Assembly: GCF_003268815.1 (NCBI RefSeq)
Contig: NZ_QLSV01000017.1
Span: forward strand, 1-64,000
DNA length: 64,000 bases
Source: Flavobacterium lacus
GTDB taxonomy: Bacteria; Bacteroidota; Bacteroidia; Flavobacteriales; Flavobacteriaceae
Direction of reading: 5' to 3'
The notes beneath the pieces are model-generated. The model did not search any database and was not told the DNA's origin. It saw only the letters and a list, made by a program, of their open reading frames with translations. Positions within the stretch are counted from its first letter, which is position 1. Each line of letters starts with the position of its first letter. Position numbers and translations under genes: made by a program. Positions 50,515 to 59,795 of this stretch are shown here, one piece after another.

Positions 50515-51909
50515 ATGCAACTCAATTCCGGAATTTTATTCAAATTAGAAAATATCGTTGGTCAATCGTTTGTTTTTACCGATGAAGAAACCCGAAATCA
50601 CTACGGTCACGATGAAACCGAAGATTATGTTTTTCCACCTCATGTGGTCGTAAAACCTTCTTCCGCAAAAGAAATTGCTGAAATTTTAAAAATTGCCAAC
50701 CAATATAAAATCCCGGTTGTACCGATTGGAGCTCGAACCGGTTTGAGTGGCGGAGCATTATCCGTTCAAGGTGGAATCGGACTTTCGATGGAACGGTTTA
50801 ATAAAATTTTATCCATTGATGAACAAAATTTGCAAGTCATTACCGAACCTGGTGTGATTACGCAAGTGTTACGTGAAGCCGTTTCAGAGAAAGGTCTTTT
50901 TTATCCAGTCGATCCAAGCAGTATGGGAAGTTGTTTCATCGGCGGAAATGTTGCCGAAAATGCCGGTGGTGCAAGAGCGGTAAAATATGGCGTAACCAAA
51001 GATTATGTGCTTAATTTAGAAGTGGTTTTGCCAACCGGAGATATTATTTGGACCGGAGCGAATACCTTAAAAAACTCAACTGGTTACAACCTTACGCAGT
51101 TAATGGTAGGAAGCGAAGGAACGTTGGGAATAGTAACCAAAATTGTTTTAAAATTACTTTCGAAAAATACGCATAACGTATTAATGTTGGTTCCGTTTTA
51201 CAAAGCCAATGAAGCTTGTGAAGCGGTTTCTGCTATTTTTAGAGCAGGAATTGTTCCGAGTGCATTGGAATTTATGGAACGTGATGCCATTGATTGGGCT
51301 TTAGAATTCATTGAGGGATTGAGCGTGCAAGTGAAACCTGAAATTCAAGCTCATTTGCTCATTGAAGTGGATGGAAATTATCCCGAAATTTTGATGGTTG
51401 ATGCCGAAAAAATTATGACCGTTGTTGAACAATTTCAAATTGATGATATTTTATTCGCCGATACCGAAGACGAAAAAAAGGCCTTGTGGAAAATGCGTCG
51501 AAGTATTGCCGAAGCGGTGAAAGCCAATTCAATTTATAAAGAGGAAGATACGGTTGTTCCGCGATATGAATTACCAAAATTATTAGAAGGTATAAAATCG
51601 ATTGGAAAAAAATATGGTTTTAAATCGGTTTGTTATGGTCATGCCGGCGATGGAAATTTGCATGTAAATATCATCAAAGGAACGCTTTCTGACCAAGAAT
51701 GGAATACAGAAATTACCAAAGGCATTCGAGAAATTTTTGAATTAACCGTTTCTTTAAACGGAACTTTATCCGGCGAACACGGCATTGGCTATGTTCAAAA
51801 AGAATATATGGACATCGCTTTTTCTAAAACACATTTAGAATTAATGGAACGCATTAAGTTTGTTTTTGACCCCAATGGAATATTAAATCCGGGTAAAATT
51901 TTGCCTTAA
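50515..51909 (+). CDS. FAD-linked oxidase, GlcD/D-lactate dehydrogenase type
   Basis: 464 residues. The PCMH-type FAD domain shows VVPIGARTGLSGGALSVQGG, SMGSCFIGGNVAENAGGAR and GSEGTLGIVTKI. The C-terminal domain has CYGHAGDGNLHVNIIKG (metal/substrate-binding His pair) and SGEHGIGYVQKEYM, ending DPNGILNPGKIL. It oxidises a D-2-hydroxy acid such as D-lactate or glycolate, with electrons passed on through FAD. The GlcE and GlcF partners are absent nearby, so it may act alone. Probably co-transcribed with the AEC transporter. Confidence 0.92.
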   Translation: MQLNSGILFKLENIVGQSFVFTDEETRNHYGHDETEDYVFPPHVVVKPSSAKEIAEILKIANQYKIPVVPIGARTGLSGGALSVQGGIGLSMERFNKILSIDEQNLQVITEPGVITQVLREAVSEKGLFYPVDPSSMGSCFIGGNVAENAGGARAVKYGVTKDYVLNLEVVLPTGDIIWTGANTLKNSTGYNLTQLMVGSEGTLGIVTKIVLKLLSKNTHNVLMLVPFYKANEACEAVSAIFRAGIVPSALEFMERDAIDWALEFIEGLSVQVKPEIQAHLLIEVDGNYPEILMVDAEKIMTVVEQFQIDDILFADTEDEKKALWKMRRSIAEAVKANSIYKEEDTVVPRYELPKLLEGIKSIGKKYGFKSVCYGHAGDGNLHVNIIKGTLSDQEWNTEITKGIREIFELTVSLNGTLSGEHGIGYVQKEYMDIAFSKTHLELMERIKFVFDPNGILNPGKILP

Positions 51910-51914
51910 AACAA

Positions 51915-51946
51915 CAAAAAAGGGATTAAAAAATTAATCCCTTTTG
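51915..51946. terminator. Bidirectional terminator at the GlcD gene end
   Basis: AAAAGGGATTAA and TTAATCCCTTTT pair with a short A-rich loop and flanking A/T runs. The stop codon of the small Lys-rich protein is inside the stem, so this terminator also shapes its 3' end. Confidence 0.85.
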
Positions 51947-52038
51947 TTTTTCTTCTCGCGTTTCTCTTCTTTTTTCTCTTTCGCCGTTTTTAAAGGCTCT
52001 TTCTTTACGTTTTTCTTAGCGTCTTGACTCTTTGCCAT
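51934..52038 (-). CDS. Tiny Lys/Glu-rich protein, 34 aa
   Basis: Reads MAKSQDAKKNVKKEPLKTAK and then an almost pure Lys/Glu/Arg helix ending NKRD. Its stop lies within the terminator stem shared with the convergent oxidase gene. I recall similar very short MAKSQDAKK proteins in other flavobacteria, which supports reality. Function unknown; nucleic-acid contact is possible. Confidence 0.6.
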   Translation of the reverse strand: MAKSQDAKKNVKKEPLKTAKEKKEEKREKKNKRD

Positions 52039-52095
52039 AATTTTTTGGTAATGCCATTAGAAGCATGAGAGTAAAGATAGTATTTATTTTTTAAA

Positions 52096-52674
52096 TTATT
52101 GTAAACCCAATTGTTTTACAACATTTTCACCCAATATCATATTTAGCAATTGAGGTTGATTTTTATCGTAATTAATCAATTTCCATTTGTTTTGGGTAGC
52201 TTCTTCCGAAACAGCAATCATGATATCTTTTCCATCAATGTAAAAAGCATTACGGTCTTTTTCAAATGTAATTTTTTTGGATGTCATTGTTGTTTTCAAC
52301 GATTCTTCAATCGAACTTTTTTCTTCCTCCGAAAGCGGATTTTCATAAATCATTCGCATGGCTTGCGGGTATTCTACCACACAAATTTTCTTTCCTTCAA
52401 TTTCTTTAACTTCTGAAAAAGTAAATGTTGTTTTTGGATGAACCAACCGAATGCGTAATTGATCATTTTGAAATGTTTCATCCAAAATCGTTAGCATAGT
52501 TTCTCGATCAGCAATTTCAAATACTTTAGGATGCGTATAATCCAAAATTTTTTCAAATTCCATGTTGTATGTTGATTCATACATTGTTGCACAATCCGAT
52601 TTTAATGTTTCAATGGATTGAGAAATACACAGATAACTTATCAGAAGAAAAAGGATTATCAATTTTGATTTCAT
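52096..52674 (-). CDS. Hypothetical secreted protein at the end of the MCE operon
   Basis: 192 residues. Signal peptide (MKSKLIILFLLISYLCIS). The mature part has TMYESTYNMEFEKILDYTHP, KITFEKDRNAFYIDGKDIM and EEATQNKWKLINYDKNQP; the fold may be NTF2-like. No named family recognised. It starts 43 bases after the MlaD-like gene ends, in the same direction, so it may be an accessory factor of the lipid transporter or an independent gene. Confidence 0.65.
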   Translation of the reverse strand: MKSKLIILFLLISYLCISQSIETLKSDCATMYESTYNMEFEKILDYTHPKVFEIADRETMLTILDETFQNDQLRIRLVHPKTTFTFSEVKEIEGKKICVVEYPQAMRMIYENPLSEEEKSSIEESLKTTMTSKKITFEKDRNAFYIDGKDIMIAVSEEATQNKWKLINYDKNQPQLLNMILGENVVKQLGLQ

Positions 52675-52717
52675 ATGTACTTTTTATCAAAAATATAAAT
52701 CTTTCCGATAACTAAAA

Positions 52718-53485
52718 TTAGTTTTTCTTCTTTTTTGCTTCTTCCGCTTTGCGTTCTTCTTCTTTTCTAATTTTTTCTTTTTTCTCTTCGGCTTTTTTCT
52801 TCGCTTTCTCTTCGGCTTTTTCTTTTCGATTGAAATAACCTCTTAATAGAAAGTTTTCTTTGGCAGCCTCCATATTTTCGTCTAAACCTTTTGAACTACT
52901 TTTGAGATTTGACATCGTTTGACTCAAGTTTTCAGCAATTTTCGGATCGTTGATCAGTCTTCCAAGCGTTCCCTCGCCACTGTTAATTGAAATCATGATT
53001 TCGGCTAATTCATCTGTAATTAATTCTGCATTTTCGGCTGTAATTTTTAAACTTGCAAAAATCTCGTCCATCTCAATTGGTTCATTTGAAACTAAGGAAG
53101 AGCCATCTTTTGCAAAATTGGCATTTGAGGTTCCTTGTGAAATTTGAAGCAGTTTATCACCAATCAATCCTTCAGATCCAATGCTTATTTCACTATTGGT
53201 TTTAATGAATTTTTGAACATCTTTTTTTATAAACATGGTGACACTAACAGTGGAGTCATTGATTATTCTAACGGCATCAACCGTCCCGACGTTAATTCCT
53301 GAAAAGCGAACTTTATTTCCTACTTGTAAACCACCAACGTTATAAAATGTTGTGTTTAAAGTATAAACCGGATTGAAGAGGTTTTTTTGTTTTCCAATTA
53401 AAAATATGGCGACAACAAAGATGAATATTCCAATTGCGATAAAAAGGCCTAATCGTACTTTGAAGTTTTGTGAATGTACTTTCAT
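52718..53485 (-). CDS. MlaD-family (MCE domain) lipid-transport protein
   Basis: 255 residues. An N-terminal transmembrane anchor (LGLFIAIGIFIFVVAIFLIG, about 12-31) precedes one MCE domain (about 38-115): TTFYNVGGLQVGNKVRFSGI with NVGTVDAVRI, and SEISIGSEGLIGDKLLQIS. A helical segment follows, then a Lys/Glu-rich tail of about 40 residues. It would form the periplasmic ring that carries lipids between the membranes. It starts 6 bases after the ATPase gene. Confidence 0.9.
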   Translation of the reverse strand: MKVHSQNFKVRLGLFIAIGIFIFVVAIFLIGKQKNLFNPVYTLNTTFYNVGGLQVGNKVRFSGINVGTVDAVRIINDSTVSVTMFIKKDVQKFIKTNSEISIGSEGLIGDKLLQISQGTSNANFAKDGSSLVSNEPIEMDEIFASLKITAENAELITDELAEIMISINSGEGTLGRLINDPKIAENLSQTMSNLKSSSKGLDENMEAAKENFLLRGYFNRKEKAEEKAKKKAEEKKEKIRKEEERKAEEAKKKKN

Positions 53486-53491
53486 TATGTT

Positions 53492-54238
53492 TTAATTAAA
53501 AAATGATTGTATTAATTTTTCGTTTGATTTCTCAAATTCCTCTAATGTTCCTTCTTTAAAAACATTTCCTTTGTCGAGCATGACAATTCTATTTGCCGTT
53601 TTTTGAGCACATTTAATGTCATGTGTAATAATAATAGAAGCAGTTTTATATTTTTTTTGAACTTCAACAATTAATTCGCTAATTTCGTTTGAAGTAACAG
53701 GATCGAGGCCTGTTGTTGGTTCATCGTATAACATTATTTTTGGGTCAATCACAAGCGTTCGAGCCAAACTAATTCTTTTTCGCATTCCTCCCGAAAGTTC
53801 AGAAGGCATTTTGTCAATAGAATCTGTAAGTCCAACATTTGCAAGGACCTCTTTTACTTTTTCTTCAATTTGCTCTTCAGTGAGTTCTTTTTTAATTCGT
53901 CTTAACGGAAATTCAATATTTTGACGAACGGTCATCGAATCATATAACGCTCCACTTTGAAAAAGGAAACCCATTTTTTCTCTAATTAAGGCCAATTCTT
54001 TTCCAGAAGCCGAAGTTATATTCTCATCAAAAACTAAAATTGTTCCGCTGTCTGTTGACAGTAATCCAACCAGACATTTTATCAAAACTGATTTTCCGGT
54101 TCCTGATTTTCCTAATACAACTAAATTTTCGCCCTCATATAATGACAAAGAGATATCTTCTAAAATCACTTGATTACCAAATGATTTTTTGAGATTAGTT
54201 ATCTCCACCACTTTTTTTCTGTTTGTTTGATTGATCAT
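53492..54238 (-). CDS. MlaF-type ABC transporter ATP-binding protein
   Basis: 248 residues. Walker A VVLGKSGTGKSVLIKCLVG, Q-loop FLFQSGALYDSMTV (the SGALYDS form is typical of MlaF), signature ELSGGMRKRISLARTL, Walker B KIMLYDEPTTGLDP, and the switch His in SIIITHDIKCA. It powers the MlaE permease and MlaD in phospholipid or sterol-like lipid transport across the envelope. It overlaps the permease gene by four bases. Confidence 0.94.
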   Translation of the reverse strand: MINQTNRKKVVEITNLKKSFGNQVILEDISLSLYEGENLVVLGKSGTGKSVLIKCLVGLLSTDSGTILVFDENITSASGKELALIREKMGFLFQSGALYDSMTVRQNIEFPLRRIKKELTEEQIEEKVKEVLANVGLTDSIDKMPSELSGGMRKRISLARTLVIDPKIMLYDEPTTGLDPVTSNEISELIVEVQKKYKTASIIITHDIKCAQKTANRIVMLDKGNVFKEGTLEEFEKSNEKLIQSFFN

Positions 54239-55074
54239 GATATGAACATGTCTGTAATTTGAACGGCAACCATGTCTATTATAATTACCAATAAAGAAGC
54301 TAAAACAACTGCTGAGTTGGCTGCTTTTCCAACACTTTCTGTCCCTCTGCCGGCATTAAAACCTTTGTAACAGCCAACCAAACCAATTGCTGCTCCAAAA
54401 AAGAAGGTTTTGATTATGGCAGGAAATAAATCAATAAATTCAACAGGTTTAAAAGCTTGTGCAAAAAACAGAACGAATGAAACATCTCCTTTGATGTTTG
54501 CTCCTATCCAACTACCTATTATGCCTAACGCATCCGCATATAAAACCAAAATAGGAACCATTAATGTTGTTGCTAATACCCGAGTAACAATTAAAAAGCG
54601 AACCGGATTGGTAGATGAAACTTCCATGGCATCAATTTGTTCGGTTACTTTCATCGAGCCCAATTCAGCACCGATTCCTGAACCAATTTTTCCGGCACAA
54701 ATTAAAGCCGTAATTACTGGCCCCATTTCTCGGATAATTGACACAGCAACCATACTGGGTAACATGGTTTCTGCACCAAATTTTATTAGAACCGGTCGTG
54801 ATTGAATGGTAAGTACTAGACCCATGATCGTTCCCGTTATTGAAATTAACGGAAGTGTTTTATAACCAATCTGATAGCATTGTTTGAGGAATTCTTTGAA
54901 TTCAAAATCTCTCGAAAAGGTTTCTTTAAAAACTACTGTCAAAAAAAGTACGACATCTGAAATTTTAGTAAAAAAAGAAAACGCTTCTTCTTTCTTAGTA
55001 ATAGTTTTTTCACTAAGCTTAAGAATTTTTTCTTTCGTTTTATTAACTGAAACAGTTGCCAATACTTTTCTCAT
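54235..55074 (-). CDS. MlaE-family ABC transporter permease
   Basis: 279 residues from the ATG at 55074; a TTG at 55125 would extend it but falls too close to the predicted transcription start. About five hydrophobic helices. The family core is LPLISITGTIMGLVLTIQS, then PVITALICAGKIGSGIGAEL with GSMKVTEQIDAMEVSSTNP, and a C-terminal AAIGLVGCYKGFNAGRGTES. It is the inner-membrane permease of the MlaE-MlaF-MlaD lipid transporter and the first gene of its operon. Confidence 0.92.
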   Translation of the reverse strand: MRKVLATVSVNKTKEKILKLSEKTITKKEEAFSFFTKISDVVLFLTVVFKETFSRDFEFKEFLKQCYQIGYKTLPLISITGTIMGLVLTIQSRPVLIKFGAETMLPSMVAVSIIREMGPVITALICAGKIGSGIGAELGSMKVTEQIDAMEVSSTNPVRFLIVTRVLATTLMVPILVLYADALGIIGSWIGANIKGDVSFVLFFAQAFKPVEFIDLFPAIIKTFFFGAAIGLVGCYKGFNAGRGTESVGKAANSAVVLASLLVIIIDMVAVQITDMFIS

Positions 55075-55146
55075 AGTTGAAATCTTTCTTAAATATATTC
55101 TTAAGCTACTAATTTTGTAGAACAAAAGCTGATTTCTAGCTCAGTA

Positions 55147-55175
55147 CAAAGATCAAAAAAGAAATGCGGTGCCAA
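55147..55175 (-). promoter_or_regulatory. Possible promoter of the Mla operon
   Basis: On the minus strand TTG (55173-55175) and GATCTTTG (55147-55154), one mismatch from TAnnTTTG, are 18 bases apart, 72 bases before the ATG at 55074. Confidence 0.5.
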
Positions 55176-55223
55176 TTACATAACTATTTTTAATAGTTAC
55201 ATAATTGACATGTATGAAGACAA

Positions 55224-55258
55224 AAAAAATCCCCAATTGATTAACAATTGAGGATAGT
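55224..55258 (-). terminator. Terminator of secA
   Basis: ATCCTCAATTG and CAATTGGGGAT (minus-strand sense) pair around a small loop, followed by eight T residues on the minus strand, 19 bases after the secA stop. Confidence 0.85.
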
Positions 55259-55277
55259 TTTACTATTTTTTATACTA

Positions 55278-58200
55278 TTAATGAACCAGAACCCATTCGC
55301 CACTCGCAATCATACTTTCGGCTTTTTTATATTTCATACTTTCCGTTTTTCCACTCATCACATGTTTAACAGTAACGGTATCATTTCGGTTAATTTTTGG
55401 TGTTTCACGAACAATCGTTTCCGTAATTGGCTGACGTTGCGTTTGTCCAGCTTCACGATGTTGAGCTGCTAATGAATCGCTGTTCGGAATTTCATCTTTA
55501 GAAGTTTGATAATTTTCTTTCGGACGAACTTCTTTTGCTTCCTTAATATTGGCTGTATTTTGATTTGGCAAATCACCTTTGAATAAGAACGAAATCACTT
55601 CTTTATTCACTTTATCCAACATCGTTCTAAACAAATTAAACGCCTCAAATTTATAAATTAATAACGGATCTTTTTGCTCATGAACAGCCAATTGAACCGA
55701 TTGTTTCAATTCATCCATTTTGCGAAGATGTTTCTTCCAAGCTTCATCAACAATGGCTAAGATGATATTTTTCTCAAAATCGGCAACCAATTGTTTTCCT
55801 TCTGTTTCGTATGCTTTTTTAAGATTTGTAACCACATTCAACGTCTTTTGACCGTCACTAAATGGAACGACAATTCGCTCATATTGATTATTCGGATTTT
55901 CAAAAACATCTTTTATGATAGGGAAAGCTTCTCTGGCATCTCTGGCATTTTTCTCATGATAATAAGCCAATGCTGCTTTGTAGATTTTTCCGGTAATTTC
56001 CATTTCAGAAAGTTTGTTGAACTCACTTTCAGTAATTGGAGAAGTAATTGAAAAATAGCGAATCAATTCAAACTCGAAGTTTTTAAAATTAACTACGGCT
56101 TTATTTTCGTTGGTGATGTTCTCACACGTGTCATAAAGCATATTCGCAATATCCACTTTCAAACGTTCACCGTGTAAAGCGTGTCTTCTGCGTTTGTAAA
56201 CCACTTCACGTTGCGAATTCATTACGTCATCATATTCTAACAAACGTTTACGAACACCAAAGTTGTTTTCTTCTACTTTTTTCTGAGCTCTTTCAATGGA
56301 TTTAGTCATCATTGAATGCTGAATCACTTCGCCTTCTTTCAAGCCCATTCTATCCATTACTTTGGCTACTCGTTCAGAGCCAAATAAACGCATTAAATTA
56401 TCTTCTAACGAAACATAAAATTGCGAACTTCCCGGATCTCCTTGACGACCGGCACGACCACGTAACTGTCTGTCTACACGACGCGAATCGTGACGTTCTG
56501 TTCCGATAATGGCCAGACCACCGGCTGCTTTTACTTCGGCACTAAGTTTAATATCCGTTCCACGGCCGGCCATGTTGGTGGCGATGGTTACAATTCCGGC
56601 TTTACCGGCTTCCGCAACAATTTCTGCTTCTCTTTTATGCATTTTTGCATTCAAAACGTTGTGCGGAATGTTTCGCATTTTCAACATTCTACTCAATAGT
56701 TCTGAAATTTCAACCGAAGTTGTTCCAATCAAAACCGGTCTTCCGGCTAAGGATAATTTGGTTACATCTTCAATTACGGCATTAAATTTTTCGCGGGTTG
56801 TTTTATAAATTAAATCTTCCTCATCTTTTCTTGCCATCGGACGATTGGTTGGAATTTCCACTACATCCAATTTATAAATTTGCCAAAGTTCGCCCGCTTC
56901 TGTTACAGCAGTTCCCGTCATACCGGCTAATTTGCTGTACATACGGAAGTAATTTTGAAGTGTAACTGTCGCAAAAGTTTGCGTAGCCGCTTCAATTTTT
57001 ACATTTTCTTTGGCTTCAATCGCTTGGTGTAATCCGTCAGAATAACGACGACCATCCATAATACGACCTGTTTGCTCATCTACAATCATGATTTTATCTT
57101 CCATGATTACATATTCTACATCTTTTTCAAAAAGTGTATAGGCTTTTAATAATTGAGTCAGCGTGTGAATACGTTCCGATTTAATCGAAAAATCTTGAAA
57201 CAATTTTTCTTTTTCTTCGGCTTCGGCATCTTTAGCCAAATTCATTTTTTCAATTCGGGCAATTTCATAGCCAATATCTGGAAGTAGGAAGAAATTTTCA
57301 TCGGTATCTTGGGATAGAAATTTCACACCATTATCGGTTAATTCAACTTGATTGTTTTTTTCTTCAATTACAAAATACAACGCTTCATCCACTTTTGGCA
57401 TTTCACGGTTGTTGTCTTGCATGTATTGATTTTCCGTTTTTTGAAGTAATTGTTTGATTCCTTCTTCACTCAAAAATTTAATCAATGCTTTATTTTTTGG
57501 CATCGAACGATAGGCTCTCAACAATTGAAAACCGCCGTCTTTTGTGTTTCCTTCTTTGATTAAACGTTTTGCTTCCGTTAAAAATCCGGTTCCTAAATTT
57601 CGCTGTAAAGAAACCAAGTTATCAACTTTTGGTTTCAACTCATTAAATTCATGTCGGTCGCCTTGCGGAACCGGACCTGAAATGATCAATGGCGTTCTAG
57701 CGTCATCAATCAAAACCGAATCGACCTCATCCACAATAGCATAATTGTGTTTACGTTGTACTAAATCGTTTGGCGAATGAGCCATGTTATCTCTTAGGTA
57801 ATCAAAACCGAATTCATTATTCGTACCATACGTAATGTCCGCATCATATGCTTTTCTTCTGGCATCGGTATTTGGTTGGTGATTATCAATACAATCAACT
57901 GTTAAACCATGAAATTCAAATAAAGGAGCTTTCCAAGTACTGTCACGTTTTGCCAAATAATCATTCACGGTAACCAAATGCACACCGTTTCCTGTTAACG
58001 CATTTAAATAGAGTGGAAGGGTTGCTACTAATGTTTTTCCTTCACCGGTTTGCATCTCAGCAATTTTACCTTGATGTAAAACCACACCGCCAATTAACTG
58101 AACGTCGTAATGAATCATGTCCCAAGTAATTTCTTTTCCGGCAGCATTCCAAGAATTTGCCCAGACGGCATTATCACCTTCAATAGAAATATACGATTTT

Positions 58201-58628
58201 GCAGCTGAAAGTTCAATGTCTTTTGGAGTGGCTTTTACGGTAATAGAAGTATTTTCTTTGAATCTTCTTGCAGTTTCTTTTACTACAGCAAAAGCTTCAG
58301 GAAGAATATCATGTAATGTTTTTTCTGAAATTTCATAAGCTTCTTTTTCCAACGCATCGATAGAAAGATAAATGTCTTCCCTTTTATCTATATCTGAAAT
58401 TTGCTCAACTTCTGCTTTTAACGAAGTAATTTTAGCATCTTTCTCAGCACGAGCTTGTTTGATTTTATCTTTAAAGAAAGCTGTTTTAGCTCGCAATTCG
58501 TCATGTGAAAGCGAGACCAAACTGCTTTCAAACGATTTTACTTTAGTAATAAGAGGTTGTATTGCTTTGACATCTTTTTCGGATTTGTCGCCCACAAATG
58601 CTTTAAGAATACTATTAATGAAACTCAT
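55278..58628 (-). CDS. secA: Preprotein translocase ATPase subunit SecA
   Basis: 1116 residues, the long Bacteroidetes form. Walker A region AEMQTGEGKTLVATLPLY, DEAD-type motif AIVDEVDSVLIDDARTP, the preprotein-binding domain after about residue 340, and the helicase motif ATNMAGRGTDIKL followed by GTERHDSRRVDRQLRGRAGR. The C-terminal end (about 1040-1116) is a linker with Gln/Thr/Asn residues and ends GEWVLVH; the zinc-binding Cys tail found in E. coli SecA is absent. It drives protein export through SecYEG. Monocistronic, with -7 box and terminator. Confidence 0.98.
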   Translation of the reverse strand: MSFINSILKAFVGDKSEKDVKAIQPLITKVKSFESSLVSLSHDELRAKTAFFKDKIKQARAEKDAKITSLKAEVEQISDIDKREDIYLSIDALEKEAYEISEKTLHDILPEAFAVVKETARRFKENTSITVKATPKDIELSAAKSYISIEGDNAVWANSWNAAGKEITWDMIHYDVQLIGGVVLHQGKIAEMQTGEGKTLVATLPLYLNALTGNGVHLVTVNDYLAKRDSTWKAPLFEFHGLTVDCIDNHQPNTDARRKAYDADITYGTNNEFGFDYLRDNMAHSPNDLVQRKHNYAIVDEVDSVLIDDARTPLIISGPVPQGDRHEFNELKPKVDNLVSLQRNLGTGFLTEAKRLIKEGNTKDGGFQLLRAYRSMPKNKALIKFLSEEGIKQLLQKTENQYMQDNNREMPKVDEALYFVIEEKNNQVELTDNGVKFLSQDTDENFFLLPDIGYEIARIEKMNLAKDAEAEEKEKLFQDFSIKSERIHTLTQLLKAYTLFEKDVEYVIMEDKIMIVDEQTGRIMDGRRYSDGLHQAIEAKENVKIEAATQTFATVTLQNYFRMYSKLAGMTGTAVTEAGELWQIYKLDVVEIPTNRPMARKDEEDLIYKTTREKFNAVIEDVTKLSLAGRPVLIGTTSVEISELLSRMLKMRNIPHNVLNAKMHKREAEIVAEAGKAGIVTIATNMAGRGTDIKLSAEVKAAGGLAIIGTERHDSRRVDRQLRGRAGRQGDPGSSQFYVSLEDNLMRLFGSERVAKVMDRMGLKEGEVIQHSMMTKSIERAQKKVEENNFGVRKRLLEYDDVMNSQREVVYKRRRHALHGERLKVDIANMLYDTCENITNENKAVVNFKNFEFELIRYFSITSPITESEFNKLSEMEITGKIYKAALAYYHEKNARDAREAFPIIKDVFENPNNQYERIVVPFSDGQKTLNVVTNLKKAYETEGKQLVADFEKNIILAIVDEAWKKHLRKMDELKQSVQLAVHEQKDPLLIYKFEAFNLFRTMLDKVNKEVISFLFKGDLPNQNTANIKEAKEVRPKENYQTSKDEIPNSDSLAAQHREAGQTQRQPITETIVRETPKINRNDTVTVKHVMSGKTESMKYKKAESMIASGEWVLVH

Positions 58629-58648
58629 AATGGTTGTTTTTTAGTGTG

Positions 58649-58656
58649 CAAATTTA
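58649..58656 (-). promoter_or_regulatory. -7 promoter element for secA
   Basis: TAAATTTG on the minus strand, 20 bases upstream of the secA ATG. No clear -33 TTG. Confidence 0.45.
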
Positions 58657-58660
58657 CACA

Positions 58661-58684
58661 AAAAAAAAGCCTCGTGTGAGACTT
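58661..58684 (-). terminator. Terminator of the DUF2795 gene
   Basis: AAGTCTC and GAGGCTT (minus-strand sense) pair around ACAC, followed by a long T-run, 24 bases after the stop of the upstream minus-strand gene. Confidence 0.75.
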
Positions 58685-58708
58685 CTTTTTGGTGTTTTTT
58701 ATTTTTGT

Positions 58709-58930
58709 TTAATATTCGTCCTCGTTCCAAAGATAATCTTCGTCTGTAGGATAATCCGGCCAAATTTCTTCCATCGACTCATATATCTCGCCCTCGTCTT
58801 CTATAGATTGAAGGTTTTCCACTACTTCAAGTGGAGCTCCCGTTCTAATAGCATAGTCAATAAGCTCATCTTTGGTGGCTGGCCACGGTGCATCACTTAA
58901 ATAGGATGCTAATTCTAATGTCCAATACAT
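58709..58930 (-). CDS. DUF2795 domain-containing small acidic protein
   Basis: 73 residues. The N-terminal half is the DUF2795 helical domain: ELASYLSDAPWPATKDELID followed by YAIRTGAPLEVVENLQ. The C-terminal half is strongly acidic (SMEEIWPDYPTDEDYLWNED). The domain is common in flavobacteria with no assigned role. It is a single gene with its own terminator, upstream of secA. Confidence 0.82.
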   Translation of the reverse strand: MYWTLELASYLSDAPWPATKDELIDYAIRTGAPLEVVENLQSIEDEGEIYESMEEIWPDYPTDEDYLWNEDEY

Positions 58931-59049
58931 CTTCTATCGATTTAATTTTATGCAAAAATAAATTTTCTACTGATATAGTCAAGTAAAAAGTGATTTATTT
59001 TACCAAAAAGTATTTTTTTTACTTTTTTAAAGGTAAGAACGTGGTTAAA

Positions 59050-59118
59050 ATAGTGGTCAGTGTTCAGTTTTTAGTGTTCAGTTTAAACTGATGACTAAAA
59101 ACTGCCAACTGATTACTC
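59050..59118. repeat. Heptamer-based inverted repeat at the adenosyltransferase stop codon
   Basis: GTTCAGTTTTTAGTGTTCAG on one side and ACTAAAAACTGCCAACTGATT on the other are related to the 71-bp units at 6576-6717, and as there the repeat runs into the stop codon (59113-59115) of a gene. The rest of 58931-59049 is AT-rich with nothing recognisable. Confidence 0.8.
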
Positions 59119-59685
59119 TTTTCTCGGAATCCATTTTACTTCATCCGCTTGAAGGTCAAAGGACAACTTTCGTGCCAAGACAAAAAGGTAGTCAGAAAGG
59201 CGGTTTAGGTATTTTAAAACCTGCTCATCTGTCGGTTCTAGTTCGTGAAGATGCACCGATAAGCGTTCGGCTCTTCGGCAAACACAACGTGCAATATGAC
59301 AATATGACACAGTTGTATGTCCTCCAGGAAGCACAAAATGAGTCATCGGTGGCAACGAATCATTCATTATGTCAATTTCATTTTCCAATAATTGAATGTC
59401 TTCTTCTGAAATTCGATTGATATTTAACCGTGGTTGACCATTTTTTAAAATCTCTTTTTCGGGAGGTGTAGCTAAAATGGCTCCAACCGTAAAAAGGCGG
59501 TCTTGCACTTCAATTAAGATGTTTTTGTATAATTGATTGATGTTTTGGTCACGAATTAAGCCGATGTGTGAGTTCAATTCATCCACGGTTCCGTAACTTT
59601 CAATACGAATATGGTGTTTGGGAACGCGTGTTCCGCCAAAAAGTGCTGTGGTGCCGCTGTCGCCGGTTTTGGTATATATTTTCAT
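59113..59685 (-). CDS. Cob(I)yrinic acid a,c-diamide adenosyltransferase, PduO type
   Basis: 190 residues. The PduO-type ATP-binding start is KIYTKTGDSGTTALFGGTRV with KHHIRIESYGTVDELNSHIG. The C-terminal signature is RCVCRRAERLSVHL, with the Arg/Glu pair of the active site, and FVLARKLSFDLQADE. It adenosylates cob(I)alamin to make coenzyme B12, needed by IcmF and by any methylmalonyl-CoA mutase. An octamer array forms its leader and a heptamer inverted repeat its 3' end. Confidence 0.94.
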   Translation of the reverse strand: MKIYTKTGDSGTTALFGGTRVPKHHIRIESYGTVDELNSHIGLIRDQNINQLYKNILIEVQDRLFTVGAILATPPEKEILKNGQPRLNINRISEEDIQLLENEIDIMNDSLPPMTHFVLPGGHTTVSYCHIARCVCRRAERLSVHLHELEPTDEQVLKYLNRLSDYLFVLARKLSFDLQADEVKWIPRKE

Positions 59686-59689
59686 TTTT

Positions 59690-59729
59690 TTAAGTTGCTG
59701 AGGTTCTAAGTTGCTAAGGTACTAAGTTT
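59690..59729. repeat. Octamer array in the adenosyltransferase leader
   Basis: On the plus strand TTAAG/CTGAG/CTAAG units start at 59690, 59698, 59706, 59714 and 59722, exactly every 8 bases, directly before the minus-strand ATG at 59685. A second octamer run (CCTCAGAG-like) occupies about 59778-59813 and covers the stop codon of the ATP-grasp gene. Confidence 0.85.
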
Positions 59730-59795
59730 TTTTAATTGGGTTGAATTAAATCGTAGTTTTAAGATGGTACGGAATAACCTCAGAGCCTGAGAACC

